Of a stretch of DNA of 64,000 nt, positions 54,982 to 64,000 are shown in pieces. Source of the DNA: Heterodera schachtii (taxonomy: Eukaryota > Nematoda > Chromadorea > Rhabditida > Heteroderidae). The notes beneath the pieces were generated by a model. It worked only from the letters and a program-made list of their open reading frames with translations, ran no database searches and was not told the DNA's origin. Where the stretch lies: positions 1,908,175 through 1,972,174 of the forward strand of contig SIJG01000018.1 in the NCBI GenBank assembly GCA_023374025.1. The letters run 5' to 3'. Within the stretch, counting starts at the first letter, position 1, and each line of letters starts with the position of its first letter. The position numbers were made by a program, and so were the translations under genes.

Positions 54982-57900
54982 ATGGCAAACTCTTTGAAAA
55001 CGCCGCTGAAATTGTCGGCGACCAATTTGAGCGCAATTGCAGCGGCCAACCCGAAAATTGTGGTGCCGAACTTTACGCGCAACGCTCTTTCGGCCGGCAT
55101 TGTGCACTTTGGCATTGGCAATTTCCACCGGAGCCATCAGGCGAGGATTTGGAATTCACATTTAAATTTCAAATTTACTTAAGCCTTTTTTACGATTTGT
55201 CTGACAATTTTCTTGGCTCTATGACCGTAGGCGTCCAACCGACTTTTATATGTCCAATTCATGAACTCAGTTTTTTGGCCATAACTTTTTTCTTAGTCAA
55301 TTGAAAGCGTACTTTCTTGGTATCAAACGAATGCTTAAAATCTCAAGAATTTACAAATACACGAAGTAAGCAAATACTGACAATACGAAAAAATTTACAA
55401 TAGAAAAGACGAAATTCAGCTTTTCTTCGAGTTTATTTTTTGTCTGTCGCTTTTAACCCAAATTTTTACTTTTATAAAAATTGCTATGGACTTTAAGCTT
55501 TTGTTTGATACCAAGAATAAAGACATTTACCAAGTAAGGAAAAAAAGGTATGGCCAACCATTTTCTGTTATTTGAAACAGTGGTCGAAATTGGGTTCTGA
55601 AAAGGAACTCCCCTACCATGAAAGTCTCATAAATTTGGTGATTTTCCCCTCTTTTTTTATTCGTCGTAACATAATTTTTTGATTTTCAGGCTTTGTACCT
55701 CACCGAACTGTTCAACACGGGCAGTGACTTGGACTGGGCCGTCGTTGGCGCCGGAGTGAGGGCAATCGGAAGAGCGAATGCGTTGCTGCCTGAGCGGACA
55801 GGACTTCATGACGACAGGTGGTCAGCCAGGACGAGCACAACACCACGGTGCAGGTGCTGTGTTTTGTGTACCATCTCCACGGTGACACGAGAGGGCACCA
55901 CCGAATTGTGTGCCCTCCCCCAAAAAATTTTCGAATTATTTGAAAAATTGGAACTGTGTCCCCAATTAGGTATTCAAAAAAATCATTTTTAAAAATTCGT
56001 GAAAACATTTTTCCCGTGAAGGCTTCGGACTCTTGTCACGAATTTGATATGCTCATTTTGACCAATTTTGAACCCAATCGAAGAAATAAAAAAATTGTAT
56101 TTTTTTAAATTTAGCAATATAAAATTTACGTAAATTTTTCTTTTGGTCTAGGCTTGTTCTTGGGATCGTAAAAGTTCGATTTCATTTCAAATTTTCGTTT
56201 GGGGATTGGAATCGGTTGAACTGTCAACTAAAGACTAAAACTATACAAATGTCAATTTCTCGCTGTTGTGTTTAAGTTGGTTTTTGTTTTTATATAAAAT
56301 TTTTAAAATTATAAATTTTCAGATTTGGTTCGAAATTTGTCAAAATTTTTTTTTCTCCCATTAATTTTCCATTTTTAGTTAAATTTCCATTGGGTAAATT
56401 TAGATCGTTGCTTCCATGATCGACTTCCTTCCGGTGGCAAATTCCGCGGCGGTTTTGGCCCAACTCTCCCAGCCGACCATTCGAATTGTGTCGATGACCG
56501 TGACGGAGGGCGGCTATTTCATCAACGCGGCCACCGGCCAATTCGACCCGACGCATCCGGCAATTGTTGAGGACGCAAAAGACATGGGTAAATCCGTCAA
56601 GCTTTGTATGCAGTTTTCGCCAAAAAATAGATCCAATTTTGCAAAAGTGACCAATTTTGGTTTTGCAATTTGAGCCAATTGGCACGACCATTTTTTTGCC
56701 TTTAAAAATGTCTTTTTGGGGGGTGCGCGGAAAGTTTTTTTTTTACAATTTTTTATGCAATTTCTTAACAGATTTTAAAAATGATTGTGATTTTGAGTTA
56801 TTTTTTTTAAGAAAGAAGAAATGGGTTTTTTGGGGGGGGGGTGCCAACAGGCGCTGCCGGGGTAATTGTTTTTTTTTTTAAGATTTTGAATAAATCCTTT
56901 CAAGAAATTTATCCAAAATTTCAATAATTTTTACCTATTAATTCGTTAGGAAGAAACGAGACCCCCCCCCCCCCCCGACACCCCAAAATGTCTCCGGGAC
57001 ACAACTTGCCGTAAAAATTTTTTTTCGAAAATTTCAAGAAAAAAAAATTAAAAATTTTTTAAAGCTTTAACTAAAAAGCAAAAAACGGACGGCATGTTAT
57101 TGAATTGGTTCTTTATTCAGCCAATCCCCGCACTGTGTTCGGACTGATTGCCACCGCGCTGGGCCGTCGGCGCGCAAATGGCACACCGCCCTTCACTATT
57201 CTCTCATGTGACAACGTTGTGAAAAACGGGGAAATGGCACGCAACGCATGTGTTGGCACGGCACGGGCACTCGGACAGTCGGTACTCAGATGTGGATTGG
57301 GTCGTTCTCCAAAGGAGCGCCCCCCCCCCACTCCCCCCGAAAAAAATAAAATATTTTTAAACCGAAAAAAAATCCAGCAAATTTTTATTTTTTGAAAATT
57401 CCTATTTAAAGATTTTTGGGGCTGGGGGCGTGGTTAAACGACAGGGTAAATCAAGTGCCACATCAAATCAGACACATGTGCACGGGGGAAATGGGGGCGG
57501 GTGCACTACGTTCCACCCCCCCCCCCCCCCCGCATAAATCTTGGCCGAAGACCAAAAAAAAAATTTGTTTTTTTTGTCCGTTGTTGCCCCCCTCAGAATT
57601 TTTTTTTCCGGAAATATACCTGCCCCATTCAAAATAAATTCAAACCTTTGTTTTTTTTTCCCAAAAAGGAATTGGCTGATTGGATTTCGGAAAATGTGGC
57701 ATTTCCGAACGGAATGGTCGACCGTATTACGCCGGTGACCGGGGACATGGAACGCGTCGCGTGCCAACAAAACCACGGCATCGAAGACGCATGGCCCGTA
57801 TTCTGTGAGAGCTTCAAACAATGGGTGTTGGAGGACAAATTCCCCGCCGGTCGTCCAGCGCTTGAAAAGGTGGCAAAAGGAAAAACATTTTAAATTACTT

Positions 57901-59586
57901 AAAAAATGGACACTTTATACTTCCTAATGATAGGGGGGGGATTAATCAGGGACCGTAGCCAAAGGAGGAGGTTCGGTTCAACCAATCACATTACCGTATC
58001 AGCAATTTTGAAAAAATGTTAGATAAATTTTCTAATATTTTGTTTTTCATGGTTGGTAGTTTTTGGCATGGTTAAATGACCTGGTCAAATAACCATTTTC
58101 TTTTGCTACGGCCCCCGATCTATCGTCAGTTCTCTAACTGTCAGTCCTCTTCTTTTTCCACGCTCTTCGTCTTTTCCCCTTTTCTCCGTGTTGGTCTCCT
58201 CAAATTTTCATTGAATGTTTTCCCTTAAATTAGGTCGGTGTCCAATTTGTGCCGGACGTGACGCATTACGAGATAATGAAGTTGCGGCTGCTGAACGGTG
58301 GCCATGCCGCAATTGCTTACCCGGCCGCACTGCTCGACATCAAATTGGCGCACAACGCAATGCAAAACAAACTGATCAGCGCATTCCTGCACAAATTGCA
58401 GGTGGCCAATTCAATTAATTCACTAATTACCGGCTAATTGAATTAATTGAAAATAATGACCCAATTAGGCCTGTTACTAAAAAATTTCCTTTTCGGTTGC
58501 TGATTACCTCCACCCCCCTCCCAAAATCATTTGACGAAGAAATATTCTTTATTATATGTTAATTATTAAACGCGTGAATTCTGTTTTAAAGACCGATGAA
58601 ATTCTGCCCACCGTACCGCCGGTGCCTGGCATTGATTTGCTCGACTACTGTAAGCGCGTCCAACAACGGTTTGGCAACCCGAAAATTGAGGACACAATCC
58701 GACGTCTGTGCTACGATGGGTCCAATCGGCAGCCCAAATTTATCGTGCCCACCATTGAACATCGCATCAAACAGGGCCAAGGCATTGACGGATTGGCATT
58801 GGTAAACAAATATAATAAAAAGGGGAACTCGATGCCTAATTTATGTGGGGATAAAGCCACCTAAACCAACGACCTTTTTTTTTTTTTTGCTTTTAAATCG
58901 CTTTTTTTGCGTTGCGCTTTTTCAAAATGTTTAATGGATTTGGGGCGGGGGGTTCGGCGGTGCCGATAGGCGCCGCGCCGCCTGGGGAAATTTCGTATTT
59001 TTAACATCATTTTTTAGTAAAAAATTGCTAAAGAATGGATCAAATTTTGAATATTTTAGGTGCATTTTGGGGGTCAGGCGGTGCCGATGGACGCATCAGG
59101 GACATAAATTTTTCGAGAAATTTTTTTAATTTATTTTTTATGAAAAATTTCCTTAAAATTTTTTTTGCTTGAAATGAAGTGAACTTGGGTCGACCCTCCT
59201 CCCTCCCCCCTAAAAAGGTATGAACTGCCTCAACTCCATATGAAATTTTGTTTGCAAAAAGTATGGGGGAAGTGAATTTAATTTAAAATATTTGACAATT
59301 TTGCCGTTCCTTTGCCTTTTTCCAGATTTGTGCCCTGTGGTGCCGCTATTGCTACGGCACCGATCAGAATGGACAAGCAGTTCAGCCAAATGACCCGGCT
59401 TGGCCACAACTTCAGGCGACCGCAGCTCGGGCCCGGGATGAGCCGGTGGTTTGGCTGTCCATGGAGCACATTTATGGCAGCGTTGGCCAATCGGAGACAT
59501 TTCGTGCCGTTTTTTCCAAAACACTTCGTCACCTGTGGCAATTTGGCACTGAAAGTGCGCTGAAGCGTTATTTGGGCGAAGAGTGA
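54982..59586 (+). CDS. Mannitol 2-dehydrogenase-like polyol dehydrogenase (exon 2 frame-disrupted)
   Basis: Eight exons: 54982-55140, 55690-55853, 56404-56587, 57121-57281, 57669-57869, 58234-58401, 58592-58801 and 59326-59586; about 502 residues, the usual length of long-chain polyol dehydrogenases. The Rossmann-end motif FGIGNFHRSHQA (exon 1), VSMTVTEGGYF (exon 3), SCDN (exon 4), PNGMVDRITPVT (exon 5) and the catalytic K-x5-N-x2-H in KLRLLNGGH (exon 6, about residues 306-314) are all present. Such enzymes interconvert mannitol and fructose with NAD(P). Intron 1 probably has a GC donor (CAG|GCGAGG). A TTTTAG acceptor lies 9 nt before the start. Exon 2 (164 nt) breaks the frame: matching residues fall successively in all three frames (LYLTELFNTG, then GQDFMTT, then VVSQDEHNTT), so the copy is a young pseudogene or has assembly errors. 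Homologues are typical of fungi and bacteria, suggesting horizontal transfer. Confidence 0.88.
55270..55575. mobile_element. Foldback element in intron 1 of the mannitol dehydrogenase
   Basis: TGGCCATAACTTTTTTCTTA and TTCTTGGTATCAAACGAATG on the left are mirrored by TTTGATACCAAGAATAAAG and AAGGTATGGCCAACC on the right. It shares the ATAACTTTTTT and GGTATCA words with foldbacks at 14.1, 42.7 and 54.7 kb. Confidence 0.65.
56842..56862 (-). repeat. GC-rich palindrome family copy in intron 3
   Basis: Minus-orientation, shortened copy (GCCAACAGGCGCTGCCGGGG) inside intron 3 of the mannitol dehydrogenase gene. Confidence 0.5.
58955..59095 (-). repeat. GC-rich palindrome family, two copies in intron 7
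   Basis: CGGCGGTGCCGATAGGCGCC at 58955 and a degenerate GGCGGTGCCGATGGACGC at about 59077, both in minus orientation within the last intron of the mannitol dehydrogenase gene. Confidence 0.7.
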
Positions 59587-60479
59587 TGTACAGAAAGAAA
59601 GTGATTGCGCATTGATGAAATGTGTATTATTGTAAATAATGAGGATGTTAATTGTGCATTGTATTCAAATTACTCTCCTCTGATAGACCATCCCCTTCAA
59701 TTTATTGTTGTAAATGTCGTAATGAGTCGAAATTAAACGATATGAATATGTTGAACATGCATATATTCAAGTCGGGGTGCTAAAAGTTGGGATGCCGGAT
59801 TTGGCATTTTCATTAAAAAACTTCAAAAATATACCCCGAAAGATTTTTTTAGAAAAGTAATTTTTTATTGCCTAAATTAATATTTAAATCCAATTTCTTT
59901 TTTGATCTTATATAATGCCAAAAAATTATTCGCATGGCTTAAAGAGTGGATAAAAAGAATTAATGAATAGGGTTTACAATTATATGCACATATAAAATCG
60001 TAATATGCATCAAAAATTGCAAAATAGGCACATAAAAGGTGAAAACATGCACATAAATGGTTGCTGATCACGAATATGAATTCATTTCAAACAATTCCGA
60101 AACCCGGAAGCAAAACTCGAACAAAAAATGAAAATTTAATTTTTAAATTTCGCATTTTTAGTCTAAAATAGTTTAATGACCTTTTATTGCATGAGTGGAG
60201 GATAGCTTTCAGTTTATTTCCATGTGTTTAAGTCGTTTTTAGACGAAAAATGAGAAATTCGAAAAATAAATTTTCCATTTTTTGTTCGAATTCGAGTCCG
60301 GGTCTCGGAATTGTTAGAAATGAAGGTAATAGTTCAATTTGTCCCCCCCCCCTTGAAAAATTTTTTTATGTTTTCAAAAGTCATAAATAAAGGAACTTTT
60401 CGAAACTTTTTATGTCCATATTTAGTCTTTTTAGTCTATATAATTTATAACATTCACTATTATTTATTTTAATATCGTA

Positions 60480-61527
60480 TAATTACTACTAGAGTTCGGT
60501 ATTTTGAGAAAATACGGATCAGGATCAGGACTACGGACTAGGCATCCATACGGATTACGGACTTACGGACTAAAAACCGTAAAATCCGTAGTCCGTAAAA
60601 ATCCGTATCCAGGAAAAATACGGATCCGTATACGGATTTTTTTAATTTTTTTCTTTTCCAATAAAAATTGATTTTTTAAATACCAATCCTGAATATTTAG
60701 AGCTAAAAGACTTTATAAATTTATTATAAATTCTAAGCAACAAATTAAAAAACAACTCGCAACAAATTGAAAGTGAGCGTTAAATACCTTACTTTAACGC
60801 GCAGCGAGTGACCAAAATTAACATTTCGGTTTGTTTCCGGTTTCAATTGAGACCGTAACATACAAGGAAAAGGGGTAAGGATTAGAAATGTGCATTTACG
60901 AAATATAAAATTATCCCCATCCACCCCCTGACAAATGAGGCCAAAATTTACGAAAAAAATGCACAAAAATTTTTGCGACACGAGCAGTTTTGCTTTTCAC
61001 CCCACTTTTTGCGGTGCGCTTTTAAAAAAAAAACTTTTGGGAAACGTGAAGGGAGGATGGTCCGGCGGTCCGACAGGCGCCGCCGGGATTTTTAAACTTT
61101 ATTAAAATTTATTAATAGATTTTATCGAAAAATGACCAGATTTGCGATTTTTAATTGATTTCATGAATTTTGTTTATAGATTTCCACTAAAACTATCAAT
61201 AATTTTGAAAATTTACAAATTAAAATGTCTTATTTTTTCATAAAATTTTAATGAAATACAATTCAATAATCGTAAAAATTTGGAGTTTTTGTCATAATTT
61301 TAAAAAACGTTAGAAAAAATAATCCGTAATCCGTATCATAATTTATACGGATCAGGATCAGGACTACGGACTAGGCATCCATACGGATTACGGACTTACG
61401 GACTAAAAATCCGGAAAATCCGTACTCAGTAAAAATCCGTATCGGCCCAAAAAAATACAGATTACGGACTACGGATCCGTAAAAATCCGTATACGGATCC
61501 GGTCCGTACCCGAAATCTAATTACTAC
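60480..61527. mobile_element. ~1-kb element with 10-bp target duplication and internal ACGGAC repeats
   Basis: TAATTACTAC occurs on both sides (60480-60489, 61518-61527). Inside, blocks of ATACGGATCAGGATCAGGAC, ACGGACTTACGGACTA and their reverse complements lie near both ends (60520-60640 and 61335-61510), with imperfect inverted termini (TAGAGTTCGGTA / GATTTCGGGTA). A GC-palindrome copy lies in the middle. No transposase. An 8-10-bp duplication suggests a hAT- or Mutator-like element. Confidence 0.65.
61061..61087 (-). repeat. GC-rich palindrome family copy
   Basis: TCCGGCGGTCCGACAGGCGC followed by CGCCGGG, minus orientation, inside the 60480-61527 element. Confidence 0.7.
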
Positions 61528-63174
61528 AAATGAATTTTGTAAATTTTAAATCAATATCTTTAATTGATAAAAAAATAATCGAATAAAGATTTGAAAATTG
61601 AAAATTTGATTCACTCGCCTATTAACAACGCATGACTCTATTTGCCCACTTTTTTTTCAAAATTTCACTAAAAATTAAAAAAATTGGCACTAAAAATACT
61701 TAACAGGTTTTAATTTTAAGCACATTTCAGTAAATTAAACTCAATTTGTAATTCCTTTTTTAACCGATCTCCATAAATCAATCAATTGCTTAATAAAAAA
61801 ATGATTCATACGTTTTTAAAAATAAATTACAAAAGGAAAATTCATCCAAAAATTGAAATTACTAAAATATTAAAAATTGAATCTTTAATCTATTGAATTT
61901 TTGTCTCATTTACTTGGCTTATTTTTAAACTTTTATAAAAATTTGATAATTTTTTAGTTTAATGCTTAATACTAGATCATTAAGCGCAAGATGAATGTCA
62001 TTCGTCCATACAAAAAAGAAAGTGTTTTCCCATTAAAATATTTAGAGTAGGCAGAAGCCACGAAAAAATATGCATTTACAAAAAATTTAAACTCAAATCG
62101 ATGTCATGACAACTCGTACAAAAGGCAATTGTACAATGGCTTAGGCTTAAGCTTTATTAAGTAAAAAAAATTTATCAGACCAAATATTTAATATTTTTAA
62201 CAAATTGTTAGACAAGATCGAAAAGTTAATTAAGATATTCTCTAATTATCCCCCCGTCTTCATTAATCTTCCAGTATCCAATTATCCCCCTCCCCCTTTC
62301 TGAGGAGGTTGAAAACTAATCCCACCGACTCCATTTATGCCCCGGGGGGATAAATGGAATTTTTATAAAAATTATATGAGACCATTTTTAAAAATAAAAC
62401 AAAATGAAGAGTAAAAAAGCTAATAAAATAAAAATTAAAATAAATACCTCTTATAATGCAAAAATTGCGGATTTTGTGAAAACTCCCTTTTAGAACATAG
62501 TCTGAATTTTTTCTGAAAAATTGAAAATTTCTAGAATTTCTGGAATAACTTTTTTCATCTTTAAGTTTAAAAACCAAATAAAATACATAAAATTCTCCTG
62601 ATTTTTCTTTATTTTTAAAGTTTTATTCTACTAATATTGCCTAACCCTGAAGTGAGTTATGAATTTTCAAAAATTAGCCTAAATTTCCCGAGCTCAAAAA
62701 AGGAAAATTTTTTATAATTAAAATAAATTCTAAATTTTTTAATAGGGTTGCAACTTTTAGTTACGAAAAATCTCGAAATAGTTATTGCGAGAGAAATGCC
62801 AAAACGCTGACAAAATAGTGACAAAAGTCCGAAATAGTGACGAATTGTGATATTTTTAAGGGTTGGTTGTTAGGGTATATTTTTCTGAAATTTCAGGGTC
62901 GATTCTTAGGGCTTTTTTTTTTTTTTTTTTTGTTAATAATTTTGGGAAAACGCCAAAATAGTGATTTCTAGTGACGGATTATAACATCAGAACCGCAAAA
63001 TTTCAACGCAGAAATGCGTTTTGAGCTCCTAAAAATTCTTCGAATTCCTCTCCCAAACGAAAAGTAAACAATTTTTATGGGTACATTATTGAATTAGGTA
63101 GGAAGTTTTCGTAACAAAGTGCACTCAAATTTTCAAATTTTTTTCAAAAAATTTTTCTCTTGCGAAAATTCCCG

Positions 63175-63275
63175 GTTTTTCTCGCGGTCCCGGTCGAAAA
63201 ACTTGGACCCGGTTCCGGTCCCGACTTTTCTGGTCCCCGGTCCCGGTTTTTGGCAAAATTCCCGGTCCCGCTCAG
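63175..63275. repeat. CCCGGTCCC word island
   Basis: GGTCCCGGT, CCCGGTT and TCCCGAC words recur about ten times in 100 bp in AT-rich surroundings. Non-coding. Confidence 0.6.
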
Positions 63276-63574
63276 CTCAATTGAATATTCATATATTTTA
63301 GGAATATAAAATATATGGAAGATTATATTATGGAATAATTTTTTTGAATAAAATTTCCAAAATATATCGCTTTTTAACGGCAACGCTACTTGAAAAGAGT
63401 TGAATGCAATTCCATTTGGTGATATTTTATAACATGTTTTCATTTTGTTTCTTAAATCTATTAAAGTGCACACTATTAACTATTATTATTTGTTTTTTTT
63501 AAAAATATTTTTTCATTATTTTGCAAATAAATAAATGCTTTTATTGCCTCAATTTAACGTAATTTATTGTTGTT

Positions 63575-63780
63575 ATTAGAGATCGGATCGGTTCGGTTTT
63601 TTTTTCGGTTTTTTTCGGTATTTTTCGGTTTTCGGTTTCGGTTTTTGACCGAAAAAAACCGACCGAAAAATTTTTGAGTTTTTCGGTTTTTTTCGGTTTC
63701 GGTTTTTTTCGGTTTTTATACCGAAACCGACCGACCGAAATAATCAGAAAACCGAAAAAACCGACCGACTTTTATCAAAA
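63575..63780. repeat. CGGTTTT / AAAACCG word island
   Basis: Begins TTAGAGATCGGATCGGTTCG, then dense CGGTTTT repeats followed by reverse-complement ACCGA words, making a foldback. Non-coding. Confidence 0.65.
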
Positions 63781-63831
63781 ATCAGTTGGCCATTTTCTTA
63801 ACAAAATTCATTAAAAATTCTTAAAAATTTC

Positions 63832-63860
63832 CCCCGGCGGCGCCTATCGGCATTGTCGGC
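63832..63860 (+). repeat. GC-rich palindrome family copy
   Basis: CCCCGGCGGCGCCTATCGGC followed by ATTGTCGG and a C run, plus orientation, with the usual TTAAAAATT flank upstream. Confidence 0.7.
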
Positions 63861-64000
63861 CCCCCCAAAAACCTATCTTTTCTTAAAAAAATAAGCCCAA
63901 AATCTCAAAATTTGTTATTTTTAGACAAAATCAGTTAAAAAATAGCATTAAAATTATAAAAAAAATTTGAACCCTTTTCTTCATTGCACATGCGCAGAAA

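Larger units (their letters stand above)
59587..64000. other. Repeat-rich right end without genes
   Basis: Holds a ~250-bp foldback (about 60090-60310), the ACGGAC-word element (60480-61527), GC-palindrome copies (61061-61087, 63832-63860), a CCCGGTCCC island (63175-63275) and a CGGTTTT island (63575-63780). Open frames are short and unrecognisable. Confidence 0.5.

Noticed and set aside
1..64000. CRISPR array, bacterial operons or rRNA genes
   Set aside because: The only regular tandem array has 121-bp adjacent units without spacers; genes have spliceosomal introns; no rRNA-like segment was seen.

Overview
The window looks like a plant-parasitic cyst-type nematode (Heteroderidae-like; the exact species cannot be fixed from sequence). 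The evidence is a GH5 cellulase with short introns and a signal peptide, a secreted CBM2-like protein, a nematode transthyretin-like gene, a nematode-type TauE/SafE transporter, splice acceptors a few bases upstream of start codons (as expected for spliced-leader trans-splicing), one probable GC-AG intron, and a BEL/Pao retroelement with an envelope ORF. The DNA is AT-rich, gene-poor and full of foldback elements.

Layout. 1-8 kb (minus strand): a secreted CBM2-like protein gene (1120-1585) and a five-exon GH5 endoglucanase (4919-7969), with two clean small MITEs (2239-2748; 7420-7521). 8-15 kb: nested foldback/TIR elements and two HTH-encoding exons (13275-13641, minus). 15-25.3 kb: a complete BEL/Pao element (LTRs 15425-15743 and 24669-24987, apparently identical, TSD GTTTT) carrying gag-pol, an envelope with a class II fusion-like region, and GC-richer 3' ORFs. 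It sits inside a minus-strand gene for a signal-peptide, acidic, basic-tailed protein whose halves flank it. 25.9-27.3 kb: transthyretin-like gene (minus). 27.3-37.7 kb: very AT-rich DNA with diverged segmental duplications and a galectin-like relic. 37.7-48.5 kb: two plus-strand paralogues of a secreted multi-HTH family, one broken (37759-39006) and one intact with five HTH repeats (46113-48364), separated by a TIR-bounded GC-rich element, a GC-rich hairpin, a duplicated promoter and a 121-bp tandem array. 49.0-51.7 kb: a fully resolved 15-exon TauE/SafE-family transporter (minus). 55.0-59.6 kb: an eight-exon mannitol 2-dehydrogenase-like gene (plus), unusual for an animal and with a frame-disrupted exon 2. 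59.6-64 kb: repeats.

Biology. The cellulase and CBM2-like protein fit plant cell-wall attack; the transthyretin-like protein is another secreted nematode product. The most unusual protein system is the family combining signal peptide, acidic linker with repeated psi-K-x-E (SUMO-consensus-like) motifs, and arrays of ~50-residue helix-turn-helix repeats on exons joined by phase-1 introns. At least two loci, probably three, are present. These are candidate secreted DNA-binding proteins; function is inference only. The second theme is unexplained repeat structure: a GC-rich ~26-nt palindrome in many AT-rich copies, and islands each built from a different short word and its reverse complement.
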